In this document: in pieces, positions 25,601-35,609 of the stretch
How the letters are laid out: the number at the start of each line of letters is the position of its first letter
Numbering within the stretch: position 1 is the stretch's first letter
Source of the DNA: Actinomadura latina NBRC 106108
Lineage (GTDB): Bacteria; Actinomycetota; Actinomycetes; Streptosporangiales; Streptosporangiaceae
NCBI RefSeq assembly: GCF_001552195.1
Contig: NZ_BCQS01000020.1
Location: 62,001 to 126,000, forward strand
DNA length: 64,000 bases
Direction of reading: 5' to 3'
The notes under the pieces: generated by a model
The model's input: the letters and a program-made list of their open reading frames with translations, nothing else
The model's database searches: none
What the model was told of the DNA's origin: nothing
Position numbers and translations under genes: made by a program

Positions 25601-27061
25601 GTGTCCCCCTCTCCGAGCCGCTGGCTCGCCCTGCTCGCGGTGCTGCTCGCCACGTTCATGGACCTCATGGACGTCACGATCGTCGGAGTGGCGCTGCGCG
25701 AGATCCAGTCCGACCTGCGCGCGTCCTACGCGGTCGGCCAGTGGATCAGCGCCGGTTACGCGCTGGCGTTCGCGCTGCTGCTGGTGACGGGCGGCCGGCT
25801 CGGCGACATCCACGGGCGCCGCCGGGTGTTCCTGGCGGGCGTGGCCGGGTTCACGGCGGCGTCGGCGCTGGCGGCGGTCGCGGTGTCGCCCGGCATGCTG
25901 ATCGCCGCGCGGGTCGCGCAGGGCGCGTTCGGCGGGGTGATGGTCCCGCAGGTCATGTCGATCATCGCGACGGAGTTCCGGACGCCGCGGGAGCGGACCG
26001 CGGCGATCAGCCTCTACGGGGTGGTGCTCGGCGTCGGGCAGGTCAGCGGGCCGCTGCTCGGCGGGCTGCTGCTCACCTCCGGGCTGCCGCCCGGCTGGCG
26101 GACGATCTTCCTCGTCAACCTGCCGGTGGGGCTCGCGACGCTGGCCGGGGCCTGGCTGTGGATGAGCGAGTCCCGGTCCGTCCACCGGCCCCGCCTGGAC
26201 GTTCCCGGCGTGCTGCTGATCTCGGTCGCGTCGCTGCTGCTCGCCTACCCCCTCGTCCAGGGCCGTGAGCTGGGCTGGCCCGCGTGGTCGGTCGCCGCGA
26301 TGGCGGCCGCGGGCCCGGTGCTGGCGCTGTTCGTCCTGCACCAGCGGCGGCGGGAGCGCGCGGGACGCGGCGTGCTCGTCCCGATCGGCCTGTTCGCGCG
26401 CCGCTCCTACGCGGGCGGCCTCACCCTCATGTTCGTCCTCTTCACCGGCGTCTCGGGGTTCTTCATCGTCCTCACCTGGACGCTCCAGTTCGGCCTCGGC
26501 TGGTCGCCGCTGCGCGTCGCGCTCGTCGGCCTCGCGTGGCCCGCCGGGATCGCCTGCACCGCCCAGCTCACCAACCGCTTCGGCCAGCCGCGCGCCCGCA
26601 CCCTGGTCGCGCTGGGCACCCCCGTCATGGCCGCCGCGACCGCCGGACTCGCCTGGGCCGCGCTCCACCACGGCCCCGGCCTGGACGCCTGGCGCGCGAT
26701 CCCATGGATGTTCGCCGCCGGCATCGGGATGGGGCTCACGATCCCGATCCTGTCCAACCTCGTCCTCGGCGACCTGCCGGCTTCGGACGCGGGCGCCGCC
26801 TCCGGCGTCCTGAACTCGGTGATCCAGCTGGGCAACGCGATGGGCGTCGCCCTGGCCGGCGTCGTCTTCTTCGGCGCCCGCGACAGCCCCGGGCCCCGCC
26901 CCGCCGACTTCACCGCCGCCGGCGGCCGGACCCTCCTGTTCAGCGCGGCGGCCTTCGCCCTCGCCGCGCTGCTCTCCCCGCTGCTGCCCCGCCGCGTCCC
27001 CCGGACCGCCCCCGACCCCATGGCCCACGCCTCCCATCCCATGGCCCCGGCCAGCCCCTGA
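25601..27061 (+). CDS. MFS drug/lipid exporter, DHA2-like (14-helix type)
   Basis: 486 residues. DHA2/EmrB-type motifs are visible: FMDLMDVTIVGVAL in helix 1 (motif D1), GGRLGDIHGRRRVF between helices 2 and 3 (motif A), and GVVLGVGQVSGPLLGGLL in helix 5 (motif C, antiporter signature). Hydrophobicity is consistent with about 14 helices. I choose GTG 25601, preceded by GGAAAGGA; the in-frame ATG at 25523 lacks a site and adds a polar leader. It is between envelope genes, so the substrate may be a lipid precursor rather than a drug. Confidence 0.8.
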   Translation: MSPSPSRWLALLAVLLATFMDLMDVTIVGVALREIQSDLRASYAVGQWISAGYALAFALLLVTGGRLGDIHGRRRVFLAGVAGFTAASALAAVAVSPGMLIAARVAQGAFGGVMVPQVMSIIATEFRTPRERTAAISLYGVVLGVGQVSGPLLGGLLLTSGLPPGWRTIFLVNLPVGLATLAGAWLWMSESRSVHRPRLDVPGVLLISVASLLLAYPLVQGRELGWPAWSVAAMAAAGPVLALFVLHQRRRERAGRGVLVPIGLFARRSYAGGLTLMFVLFTGVSGFFIVLTWTLQFGLGWSPLRVALVGLAWPAGIACTAQLTNRFGQPRARTLVALGTPVMAAATAGLAWAALHHGPGLDAWRAIPWMFAAGIGMGLTIPILSNLVLGDLPASDAGAASGVLNSVIQLGNAMGVALAGVVFFGARDSPGPRPADFTAAGGRTLLFSAAAFALAALLSPLLPRRVPRTAPDPMAHASHPMAPASP

Positions 27062-27196
27062 CCCGCCCCCACCCCGCCCGCGCCCTCCGCCGTCCCTTCC
27101 GGTGGAGGCCGTCGCTTCCGGTGGAGTGGGTGCCGGGGGGTCGTACCGGCCGGTAAGCTCCCCGTTACCTCGGCGTCCGGACAGGTGAGGTGATCA

Positions 27197-28021
27197 TTGA
27201 CCTCGGCGGCACACGATCAGCCGGCGGCGCACGATCGGCCCGCGGCACCCGGCCGGGCCGCGCCCGGGCACGGCGGATGGCCGCCCCTGCCGCGGCACTG
27301 CGCGACGCTGGCGCGGTCGGTGCGGCTGCTGAGCGCGTTCCGGCGCGAGGGAAGCGAGCCGGAGTACTTCTACGACCTGATGGCGCGGGACACCGTCGCG
27401 CAGCTCGGCTCGTACACCGATCTGCGGGACGCGACCGTCGTCGACGTCGGGACCGGTTTCGGGTTCTTCGCGCGGGCGCTGGCCGCCGCCGGGGCGCGCT
27501 GCACCGGGATCGACCATGATCTCGATGAGCTGACCGCGCACGGCGGCCGCGGGGCGAACCAGCTCGTCGCCAGCGCCCTCGCCCTGCCGTTCCGGACGGG
27601 GTCCGCCGACGTCTGCTTCTCGTCCAACGTCCTGGAGCACGTTCCCGACCCGTGGCGGATGGGCGACGAGATGGTCCGCGTGACGCGGCCCGGCGGGACG
27701 GTCTTCCTGTCGTTCACCAACTGGCTGTCGCCGTGGGGCGGGCACGAGACCTCTCCCTGGCACTACCTGGGCGGCGACCGGGCCGCCCGCTGGTACGAGC
27801 GCCGGACCGGGCGCCCGCCGAAGAACCGGTACGGCCGCACCCTGCACCCCGTGTCGGTGTCGGGGGCGTTGTCATGGGCGCGGCGGCGCGACGACGTCCG
27901 GGTCCTGGACGCGGTGCCGCGCTACCACCCGCGCTGGGCGGAGGGCATCGTGCGGGTGCCGGGCCTGCGGGAGATCGCGACCTGGAACCTGGTCCTCGTC
28001 CTGCGGAAGAAGGACCGTTGA
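27197..28021 (+). CDS. SAM-dependent methyltransferase (Rv0224c-like)
   Basis: A 274-residue class I methyltransferase. The SAM motif VVDVGTGFGFF is at 81-91, GIDHDLDEL forms the ribose-binding acidic loop, and NVLEHVPDPWRM is post-motif II. The C-terminal half has SPWGGHETSPWHYLGG. It starts at TTG 27197 behind GAGGTG. It overlaps the downstream acyltransferase gene (TTGA). Rv0224c sits with equivalent neighbours in Mycobacterium. It probably methylates a glycolipid or polyprenyl-sugar; the acceptor is not known. Confidence 0.85.
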   Translation: MTSAAHDQPAAHDRPAAPGRAAPGHGGWPPLPRHCATLARSVRLLSAFRREGSEPEYFYDLMARDTVAQLGSYTDLRDATVVDVGTGFGFFARALAAAGARCTGIDHDLDELTAHGGRGANQLVASALALPFRTGSADVCFSSNVLEHVPDPWRMGDEMVRVTRPGGTVFLSFTNWLSPWGGHETSPWHYLGGDRAARWYERRTGRPPKNRYGRTLHPVSVSGALSWARRRDDVRVLDAVPRYHPRWAEGIVRVPGLREIATWNLVLVLRKKDR

Positions 28022-29250
28022 GGACCGCGGCGCGGCCGGCCCCGCCGCCGATCTCCGGTCACCAGGACACCATCGACGGGCTGCGGGCGGTGGCCGCGCT
28101 CGCCGTCCTCGTGTTCCACGTCGCCAGCGCGGCGGGGTCCATCACCAACCCGAACGGGCCGCGGTGGCTGTTCAACGGCGGGCAGATCGGCGTGCCGATC
28201 TTCTTCACGCTGTCGGGGCTGCTGCTCTACCGCCCGTGGGCGGCGGCCGCGCTGGACGGACGGTCCGCGCCGCGCACGATGGAGTACCTGCGCAAGCGGG
28301 TGCTCCGCATCATGCCCGCCTACTGGGCCGTGATCGCGGTCTACATGGTCACGGCGGGGCGCGACCACATCGGCGACCCGGTCACGTGGGCCTCGCTGCT
28401 CACGCTGTCGCAGACCTACCTGCCCGACCCGTGGTGGACCGGCCCGCTGGGCCCGTCGGAACTCGGGCAGTTCTGGAGCCTCGTCATCGAGGCCGCCTGG
28501 TACGTCACGCTGCCGTTCACCGCCGCGATCCTCGCCTGGTACGCGCGCCGGGTGCGGACCCACGACGTCGGCGTCCGGGCCCGGCGGCTGCTGGCCGGCA
28601 TCGGCGTGTACGCGGCGCTGTCGTTCCCCTGGACGGCCGCCATGTTCGTCCCGGACCGGCACTCGCAGATGGGGCTGTGGCTCCCGCGGTACTTCACCTG
28701 GTTCGCGATCGGGATGGCGCTCGCGGTGGTGACGGTGTGGGCGCGGCTCGACGAGCGGCGCCCCGTCGCGGCGCTGTGCCGGGCCGTGTCGGACTCGTGG
28801 GCGGCGTGCTGGGCCGCGGCGGCGATGCTGTACGTGGTGGCGGCGACGCCCGCGGCGGGCCCGCTCAGCCTGCAGACGCCGGACGCGTTCTGGACGTCCA
28901 CGCTGCACCTCGTCGTGTTCGGGCTGTGCGCGGCGGCGCTGGTCGCGCCGGTCGCGCTGGCGCCGGCCGGGCAGCCCACGCTCGGCGCGATCCTCGGCAA
29001 CCGGGTGATGCGGTTCCTCGGCCGGATCTCCTACGGCGTGTTCCTGTGGCAGCTGCTGATCATCGTTTCCTGGTACGAGGCGACGGACCGGGGTTTCCGG
29101 GGGGACGTCGCGACGGATCTGCCGCTGATGGCGGCGGCGTCCATCGCAGCGGGGACTCTGAGCTACTACCTGGTGGAGTGGCCGGTCCAGCGGCTGACCC
29201 GGCGCCGGGACCGGGCCCGCCCGGCCCCTGCCCGGGTGCCGTCCAGCTGA
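28018..29250 (+). CDS. Acyltransferase 3 family membrane protein (OafA/YrhL-like, Rv0228-like)
   Basis: A 410-residue polytopic O-acyltransferase. The catalytic-type His is in VFHVASAAG near the N-terminus, then IGVPIFFTLSGLLLYRPW, RKRVLRIMPAYWAV and about ten helices; GRISYGVFLWQLLI is typical of the C-terminal part. The TTG start at 28018 overlaps the methyltransferase stop and has AGAAGGA upstream. It transfers acyl groups to a glycan or glycolipid at the membrane. Its last 191 bp overlap, on the opposite strand, the 3' end of the AftD-like gene. Confidence 0.85.
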   Translation: MRTAARPAPPPISGHQDTIDGLRAVAALAVLVFHVASAAGSITNPNGPRWLFNGGQIGVPIFFTLSGLLLYRPWAAAALDGRSAPRTMEYLRKRVLRIMPAYWAVIAVYMVTAGRDHIGDPVTWASLLTLSQTYLPDPWWTGPLGPSELGQFWSLVIEAAWYVTLPFTAAILAWYARRVRTHDVGVRARRLLAGIGVYAALSFPWTAAMFVPDRHSQMGLWLPRYFTWFAIGMALAVVTVWARLDERRPVAALCRAVSDSWAACWAAAAMLYVVAATPAAGPLSLQTPDAFWTSTLHLVVFGLCAAALVAPVALAPAGQPTLGAILGNRVMRFLGRISYGVFLWQLLIIVSWYEATDRGFRGDVATDLPLMAAASIAAGTLSYYLVEWPVQRLTRRRDRARPAPARVPSS

Positions 29251-32200
29251 GCGGGATCCGCCCGCGGGAGTCGCCGCCGCCGCGCGGCTTCGGCCGCCAC
29301 AGCTCCACCGCGACGCGTCCGACGACGGCGAGCCCGAGCAGCTGGGGCGCGATGTCGCCGACCGGACCGGACGGGGCGGCCGGGTTTTCGAGCAGGTCCA
29401 GCCACATCCCGGCGGCGAGGCAGCCGGTGCCGGCGAGCATCGCGATCGCGATCGGCCACGGGGAGGCGAGCGCGCGCAGGACGGCGGAGCGGCGGGTGCG
29501 GGCCCAGCCGCACAGGACGGCGACGCCGAGGGTGACGGCGACGCCGGGCGGCCCGGCGATCCAGCCGCCGAGCGCGGCGGCGAGCCCGATCGCCGCCCAC
29601 GCGGGCCAGCCCGTGCCGGCGACCATGGCGCGCGGGTCGGGCCGCCGGCCGCCGGACCGGCCCGGCCACAGCGCGACGATCAGCAGCACGAGGAGCAGGT
29701 TCAGGCCGGCGACGACGGCGATCCGCTGGGCCCGGTCGGGCGTGTAGGCCAGCTCGACGACGCCGCTGGTGCCCGCGGGGACGAGCCAGCCCTGCTTCCA
29801 CCCGTCCAGCCGGACGGCGCGCAGCTCGGTGCCGCCGGCGGTCGCGCGCCAGCCGGTGTTGAAGTTCTCGTTCACGGTGAGGAACGACGCGGTGGCGGCG
29901 TCGACGTCGAGCTTGCGGGAGCTGGAGCCCCAGCTGATGACCTTGACCTGCTGCGGCGGCCGGGCGGCGGCGTCCGGCCCCGGTTTGGCCCCGACCGTGA
30001 CCGTGTCGATGCGGTAGCTGTCGAGCGGCACCGACGTCAGGTGGTTCTGGCCCTTCACGAGCACGGCCTGCTTGCAGGCGCTGAACTGGAGGGGCCGGCC
30101 CGCGAGCAGGTCGCCCAGCGTCCCGGTCGCCTTCGTCTGGATCGTCTGCCGCCCGGCACCGGCCCGGCCGCCGCCGGTCCGGATCGCGGACGGGCCGGTC
30201 TGGAGCTTCGGTCCGTAGCCGCAGGGGAGTTCCAGCGGGTAGGTGCGCACGTCCGGGAACGGCTTCACGCCGGGGACGGTCAGCTCGGCGAGCTGCACCG
30301 GCTGGGTCCGGCCGTCGCGGAAGAAGGTCACGGTCAGCCGGTCGGTGGTCATCGGCGCGAACGAGAGCGTGCCCTTCTCGTCCGACAGGCCCTCGCGGAT
30401 CTGGCCGTTCGCGCCCTCGACCCGCAGCCGGACCGGGCCCGCCGCGCCGGGCGGGCGGGTGACCGTCAGCGTGGACACCCGCTCGCGGCCGTTCCACTGG
30501 ACGGTGTAGGCGGGTTCCGCGTCCCTCTCCCCAGAGATCCAGGACGTCGCCGGGTCGCCGTCGAAGCCGGACCGGGGCTGGTCGGCCGGGTGGGCGGACA
30601 GCGTGGAGCTGGCGGCGACGACCGGCTGGCCGTGCACGGCGGTGTACCGGTCGACGAGCTTCTGGTCGGTGAGGACCGCCGTCCCGGTGACGGGCGCCTT
30701 GCCGGTCACCGCCGAGGTGAACGTCCGGTCGAAGCCCGCGCCCTCCTCGTCGCCGGAGCCGAGGGACGGCGCGCACACCCACCGCCGGCTGCCCTTCATG
30801 CATTCGCTGGTCGCGCCGGGCGTCCGGCTCATCACGTACGTGGCCGGGCCGTCGATCCCGCCGGGCGCGGGCATCGTGTACGTGCGGGCCGGCGCCACGC
30901 CCCCGATCGCCACCTCCGCGATCGCCGCGCGCGCGAACGCGGGCACGATCGGCTCGGTGGCGAGCGCGGTGATGCGCAGCCGCAGCCAGCGCGTCGGCCC
31001 GTCCGGGGCGCTGAGCGGCTGCGGGTTCGCGCTCTGCTGGACGTCCTGCTCCAGGCTCCCGTTCTCGGTCTCGACGGCGACGCGCGTGACCGGCGGGCCG
31101 AGCGCGGTGTTCTGCACGAACGTCGCGGTCAGGTTCCGGACGTCGCGGGCCCGGTCGAAGTCGACGCGCAGCCACTGCCCGGACGGCCCGGTCCAGCCGC
31201 CCGTCTCCCAGGCCGTCAGCCGGTTGCCGTCGAACGCGGCGTACGGGACCGCCTCGGGCCTGCGGCCCTGCGGCAGCGCGTCGTCGCCGGCCGCCGACGT
31301 GGACGCCGTGACGTCGCGGACGCCGCCGCCGTAGGTGACGTGGGTGGTGTACCGCTTCCATCCCGTGTCGAGGACGTCGGTGGCCTCGCCTCTGTGCGCG
31401 GCCGACATCGTCGGGGACGTCTGGTGCAGTTCGCCGAAGTTGCGCCGCAGCAGCCGGGGCGAGTCGGTCACGACCGGGGTGCCGCCCAGGTCGGGGGCGT
31501 CGTCGTCCAGCAGGACGGGGCCGTCCGGCAGCGCCTCGTCGTCGGCCATGGCCAGCAGCGCCTCCGGCCCCCCGTACACGCGGACGGGGTCGGCCGCGCC
31601 GGTCAGGTCCGCGACGTCGGCGGCGCCCTCGACCTCGTACACCTCCAGCGGCGGGTACTTCTGGTCGACGTCGGTCACCGCGTCCTCGTTGCCGCCGCCC
31701 ACCGGCCCGCCGAAGGAGGCGACCCTGCGCATGCCGGGCGAGTCGTCCAGCGCCTGGTGGAGGCGGGCGGGCCAGGCGCCGCGCAGCGTCTCCCGCCGCA
31801 GGTCGTTGCGGACCAGGACGTACCGGACGCCCATCCGGCCGAGGAAGCCGCTCAGCCCCGGCGAGCCCTGCCCGGACCGGACCTGCAGGTCGATGGCGTC
31901 CAGCGCCCGCGTGTAGCCGGGCGACCCGGCCGGGACCAGCTGCCGGACGCCCCACCGCGCCGTCAGCAGCGGCTGGACGATGTCGTCCATCGGGCGGCCC
32001 CACAGGTACTCGCCGAACGGCGCCCCGGGGACCGCGAGCACGCCCTGCTGCCCGGCCCGCGCGTTGATCCACGACGCCGCGTCCCGCCAGTACTTCGGCG
32101 TCTCCTTGAAGTCGCCGGGCCCGGACAGGCCGTGCGAGGCGGCGGTGAGGCCGATGCCGCCGAGCGCGACGGCGGCGGCGACCGGCAGGCTCAGCAGCGA

Positions 32201-33538
32201 CCGCGCCGGCACGCCGAACGCCGGCCCGGCCCCGTCGCTGAGGCCGCGCACCCGCGCGTTCCGGGCCCTCCTGTCCCGGAGGTGCCGCCCGGCCGCGGCG
32301 AGCAGGTGGGCGAGCCCGAACGCGAGCGGCAGCCGGACGGCGGCGTCGAACTTGTGCAGGTTGCGCAGCGGCGCGAGCGGCCCGTCCAGCAGGTCGCGGA
32401 GCTCGGCGGCGAACGGGCCCGGGATGCCGCTGATGTGGCCCATGGACACGATCGCGAGACCGGCCAGCAGCGTGAGCAGCAGGAACGTCCGCTCCGGCAG
32501 CAGCCGGGCGAGCAGGCCGGCGAGGCCGAGCGCCGCGACGACGCCCGTGAGGAGGATCGGGACGGGGCTGAGCGAGAGGCCGTGCCCGACCGGCCACCAG
32601 ACCTGGCCGTCCACGATCAGGTAGTTGACCCAGCGCTCCGCGCCGCGCAGCACGTTGATCAGGCCGGTCGGCCCGGTCGTCGTCTCGGCCTTCTCGGTGT
32701 AGGTCAGCCAGGAGAACCCGTACGTGCCGGTGAGCAGCAGCGGGGCCAGCCACCACGCGGTCGCGGCGCCCGCGGCCGCCGACCACCAGGCGAGCATCCG
32801 GACGCGGAACGACCCGCGCGGCCTCGTCACGATGTACATGAACGGGACGGCGAGGACGGCGGCGGTCGCGGTCGCGTTGATCCCGCCGCAGCAGGCGATC
32901 GCGAGCCCGGACCGGGCCGCGGCCTTCAGCCGCCCGCCCTCGCCGGACGCGGCGGTGACCAGCGGCAGGACGATCCACGGCAGCATCGCGACCGGCAGGT
33001 ACTCCGAGGAGATCTGGCCGAGGGTCGCCAGCCCGTTCGGCGCGAGCGCGTACGCCGCCGCGGCGAACAGCCGGGGCCACTGCCCGTCCCCGTCCCGCCC
33101 GGATCCGCCGATGCCGAGCCGCCCGGCCAGCCGCCACGTGCCGATGAAGGCGAGGCACATCAGCAGCGACAGCCAGCACCGCTGGGTGATCCACGCGGGC
33201 ATGCCGGCGACGTCGCCGAGCGCGAAGAACGGGCCCATCGGGAACAGGTAGCCGACGGCCTGGTTCTGCAGCTGGCCGAACTGCTCGGGGTCCCACAGGT
33301 GGAGGGCGCGGCCGAGGAACCCGAGCGGGTTCACCGCCATGTCGATCTTGGTGTCGGCGAGGATGGCGCCGGGCCGGGTGCCGAACGCGATCGCGGTCAG
33401 CGCGAGGCAGCACGCCAGCACGCGCAGCCGCTCCCGCAGCCGCGCGGCGGCGTCCTGGCCGTCCGGCCCGTCCGGCCCGCCGGGGGCGGGCTGACGGGAC
33501 GCGCCGGCGCGGGGCGGATTCGCCTCTCCCACGGCCAT
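29060..33538 (-). CDS. AftD-like giant GT-C arabinofuranosyltransferase (DUF3367)
   Basis: 1492 residues. The N-terminal ~430 residues carry many helices with the GT-C acidic loop after helix 1 (ILADTKIDMAVNPLGFLGRA), then DUF3367. The middle has F5/8C (discoidin)-like carbohydrate-binding modules (VPYAAFDGNRLTAWETGGW and RSGFDGDPATSWISG). C-terminal helices and a Ser/Pro-rich tail follow. This is the AftD architecture; AftD adds alpha-1,3 arabinofuranose from decaprenyl-phosphate donor. The donor and acceptor here are unknown. I start at ATG 33538 (GGAG upstream); GTG 33595 would overlap the upstream gene. Confidence 0.8.
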   Translation of the reverse strand: MAVGEANPPRAGASRQPAPGGPDGPDGQDAAARLRERLRVLACCLALTAIAFGTRPGAILADTKIDMAVNPLGFLGRALHLWDPEQFGQLQNQAVGYLFPMGPFFALGDVAGMPAWITQRCWLSLLMCLAFIGTWRLAGRLGIGGSGRDGDGQWPRLFAAAAYALAPNGLATLGQISSEYLPVAMLPWIVLPLVTAASGEGGRLKAAARSGLAIACCGGINATATAAVLAVPFMYIVTRPRGSFRVRMLAWWSAAAGAATAWWLAPLLLTGTYGFSWLTYTEKAETTTGPTGLINVLRGAERWVNYLIVDGQVWWPVGHGLSLSPVPILLTGVVAALGLAGLLARLLPERTFLLLTLLAGLAIVSMGHISGIPGPFAAELRDLLDGPLAPLRNLHKFDAAVRLPLAFGLAHLLAAAGRHLRDRRARNARVRGLSDGAGPAFGVPARSLLSLPVAAAVALGGIGLTAASHGLSGPGDFKETPKYWRDAASWINARAGQQGVLAVPGAPFGEYLWGRPMDDIVQPLLTARWGVRQLVPAGSPGYTRALDAIDLQVRSGQGSPGLSGFLGRMGVRYVLVRNDLRRETLRGAWPARLHQALDDSPGMRRVASFGGPVGGGNEDAVTDVDQKYPPLEVYEVEGAADVADLTGAADPVRVYGGPEALLAMADDEALPDGPVLLDDDAPDLGGTPVVTDSPRLLRRNFGELHQTSPTMSAAHRGEATDVLDTGWKRYTTHVTYGGGVRDVTASTSAAGDDALPQGRRPEAVPYAAFDGNRLTAWETGGWTGPSGQWLRVDFDRARDVRNLTATFVQNTALGPPVTRVAVETENGSLEQDVQQSANPQPLSAPDGPTRWLRLRITALATEPIVPAFARAAIAEVAIGGVAPARTYTMPAPGGIDGPATYVMSRTPGATSECMKGSRRWVCAPSLGSGDEEGAGFDRTFTSAVTGKAPVTGTAVLTDQKLVDRYTAVHGQPVVAASSTLSAHPADQPRSGFDGDPATSWISGERDAEPAYTVQWNGRERVSTLTVTRPPGAAGPVRLRVEGANGQIREGLSDEKGTLSFAPMTTDRLTVTFFRDGRTQPVQLAELTVPGVKPFPDVRTYPLELPCGYGPKLQTGPSAIRTGGGRAGAGRQTIQTKATGTLGDLLAGRPLQFSACKQAVLVKGQNHLTSVPLDSYRIDTVTVGAKPGPDAAARPPQQVKVISWGSSSRKLDVDAATASFLTVNENFNTGWRATAGGTELRAVRLDGWKQGWLVPAGTSGVVELAYTPDRAQRIAVVAGLNLLLVLLIVALWPGRSGGRRPDPRAMVAGTGWPAWAAIGLAAALGGWIAGPPGVAVTLGVAVLCGWARTRRSAVLRALASPWPIAIAMLAGTGCLAAGMWLDLLENPAAPSGPVGDIAPQLLGLAVVGRVAVELWRPKPRGGGDSRGRIPLSWTAPGQGPGGPGPGAGSAAGPATPPGSSSESPLRWTPPPSAADPSRRPPGNPGPSPRTRKR

Positions 33539-33575
33539 GCTCGCCCTCCGCCCCTCTCTCTGCTCCCCCGGGACG

Positions 33576-34736
33576 TCAGCCAGGGTGTCCGCCACCGTAC
33601 CCGCGGACGCCCGCGTCCCGGACCGCGCTACCGATCAGGTCGCGCATCCGGCCCGCCGTGCGCGCCCAGTCGAACTCTGCCGCCCACCTCTGACATTCCG
33701 TGGCCGTCCGCTCGCGCTGCGTAGGCTCGTCCAGCTCCTTCAGGGCGCGCTCGACGACATCGGCCAGGTCGTCGCCGTCGTGGACGAGCCATCCGGTGGT
33801 CCCGTCGCGGACGGCGTCGCGCAGGCCGTCCACGTCGTAGGCGACGGTCGGGACGCCCAGCGCCGCGGCCTCGATCACGCTGAGCCCCCAGCCTTCGCCC
33901 TGGGACGAGCTGAGGTGCAGATCGGCGCGGGCGACCAGGGCCGCCTTGACGTTCTCGGGGACGTACCCGTGCGCGATGACGACGCCGTCCAGGCCCCGCG
34001 CGCTGACAGCGGCTTTCAGCGCGGGCGCTTCTGGGCCGTCCCCCACGATGTGGAGCCTCAGCCCGGGACGGGTTTCGGCCAGGCACTGCGCAAGATCGAG
34101 AAGCAGGTGGAGGCGCTTGTGCGGGACGAGACGGGTCACGCACACCAGGTCCGGGTCCCCAGCCGCCTCCGAGACCAGGGCGTCGGGTGCGGCGACCGAC
34201 GACCCGTTGTGGACGATATGCGCGTCTCCCGTCCACCCCAGCCGCTCCCTGACGGCGCGCAACGTGGACGGCGATACCACCACGAACGCGTGCCGCCGGT
34301 ACGTCCAGCGGCTCACGGGCCCCTCCAGCACCTGCCCGAGCCAGGCCAGCCATCCAGGGAAGTACAGACCGAACTGAGCGTCGTGCACGTGGTGGATGAC
34401 GCAGAACACCGGCACACGGCGCGGCAGCACCCACGGCGTGAAGAAGGGGATGCCGTTCTGGCAGTCGATGACCGCGTCGAAGCGCCGGCGATGAGCCAGC
34501 ATCCACAGCAGGACGAGCGGGTAGACGGTGAACCGGCCGCCGAGGCGCACGAAGTCCACGCCGTCGACCCGTTCCCTGCGCTTCTGTCCGGGCGCCCGGC
34601 ACGTCACGTAGTGGACGCGGTCCCCCTGGCCGGCGAACCTGCGCGCCAGCTCCCAGGCATAGCGTTCGGCGCCGCCCGCGGCGGGATGCCGGGGATCCCG
34701 CCAGTTGACGACCGCCAGCCGCAGTTCCGCGGTCAT
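33576..34736 (-). CDS. GT4-family glycosyltransferase (Rv0225-like)
   Basis: A 386-residue GT-B enzyme. N-terminal WRDPRHPAAGGAERYAWELA is the acceptor-domain glycine loop. The nucleotide-sugar half has VTRLVPHKRLHLLL, IVGDGPEAPALK and SSSQGEGWGLSVIEAAALG, the last being the GT4 E-x7-E motif. It overlaps the upstream GT2 gene by ATGA. Rv0225 occupies the same kind of neighbourhood. It transfers a sugar from a nucleotide donor to a lipid or glycan; the specificity is not visible. Confidence 0.85.
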   Translation of the reverse strand: MTAELRLAVVNWRDPRHPAAGGAERYAWELARRFAGQGDRVHYVTCRAPGQKRRERVDGVDFVRLGGRFTVYPLVLLWMLAHRRRFDAVIDCQNGIPFFTPWVLPRRVPVFCVIHHVHDAQFGLYFPGWLAWLGQVLEGPVSRWTYRRHAFVVVSPSTLRAVRERLGWTGDAHIVHNGSSVAAPDALVSEAAGDPDLVCVTRLVPHKRLHLLLDLAQCLAETRPGLRLHIVGDGPEAPALKAAVSARGLDGVVIAHGYVPENVKAALVARADLHLSSSQGEGWGLSVIEAAALGVPTVAYDVDGLRDAVRDGTTGWLVHDGDDLADVVERALKELDEPTQRERTATECQRWAAEFDWARTAGRMRDLIGSAVRDAGVRGYGGGHPG

Positions 34737-35596
34737 CCCGACTTGGTGCGCGACGCCGGCGCCTGCTCTGGGACGGCGACCGGCACCGGACGCGGCTCAG
34801 GGAGCTTCGGCTCGGCCAGCACCGTCCGGATGGGCACGACGGGGATGATCGGCGTCGCCGGAACACCGGGCATACGGAAACCGGCGCGCGCGCGGATGCG
34901 CGCGAGGTCCAGCATGCATTGGAACGAGTGACGCCGTACCGAGAACGTCGAGCCCGGACGATCCCGCCAGACCACCGGGATGGCCGTCACGGACGCCCCT
35001 CGCCGTACGCAGTGGGCCAGCAGCTCGACGTCGAACGAGAAACCGCTCGTGCGGAGCCGTTCCGCGGCGGCCCGCCCGAGCGGCCCGTCGAAGAACTTGA
35101 AACCGCACTGGGTGTCCTGGATGCCGCCCACGAGGTCCCGGACGATCCGGTTGAACGTGATGGCGCCGAGCCGCCGGACGGGCAGCGCGTATCCCTGGAC
35201 GACCGACCGACCGTGGCGCCTTGACCCGACCACGACCGGGCGGCCCTCGCGCAGCAGGACGATGGCTTCGTCCAGCGCAGCGAGGTCTGTTGCCATATCG
35301 GCGTCCATGAACCCCACGTACGGGGCCCGTGTCTCCAGCAGCCCGGCCCGGACCGCCGCTCCCTTGCCCCGGCGTTCGCAGCGCACCAGCCGCACCGGCA
35401 CCGGACCGTCCCACGCCCGGACGATCCCGGCCGTGCCGTCGGTGCTGGCGTTGTCGACGACGATGACCTCCGCCCGCAGCGGGAGGCCGGCGAGCTTGTC
35501 GCACAGCAGTGCCAGCCCCGCCGGAAGCCGGTCGGCCTCGTTGTAGGCGGGAACGACGATCTCCAGGAGGGCGGGGCCGTCACGCCAGGTCCCCAT
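34733..35596 (-). CDS. GT2 polyprenyl-phosphate sugar synthase (dolichyl-phosphate glucosyltransferase-like)
   Basis: A 287-residue GT-A enzyme without the C-terminal membrane domain. EIVVPAYNEADRLPAGL is at 12-28, VDNASTDGT at 47-55 and the catalytic DAD at 98-100, followed by the acceptor loop GIQDTQCGFKFFDG. This most resembles Alg5/DPG-type synthases, which load glucose or mannose onto a polyprenyl phosphate. Such a product could be the donor for the neighbouring GT-C enzymes. Its stop overlaps the GT4 start. The Pro-rich C-terminal tail is unusual. Confidence 0.85.
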   Translation of the reverse strand: MGTWRDGPALLEIVVPAYNEADRLPAGLALLCDKLAGLPLRAEVIVVDNASTDGTAGIVRAWDGPVPVRLVRCERRGKGAAVRAGLLETRAPYVGFMDADMATDLAALDEAIVLLREGRPVVVGSRRHGRSVVQGYALPVRRLGAITFNRIVRDLVGGIQDTQCGFKFFDGPLGRAAAERLRTSGFSFDVELLAHCVRRGASVTAIPVVWRDRPGSTFSVRRHSFQCMLDLARIRARAGFRMPGVPATPIIPVVPIRTVLAEPKLPEPRPVPVAVPEQAPASRTKSG

Positions 35597-35609
35597 CAGG
35601 GCCTACAGG

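Noticed and set aside
30041..33724. A 1227-codon plus-strand open frame
   Set aside because: Shadow of the AftD-like gene; no motifs, Arg/Gly/Pro-rich composition.
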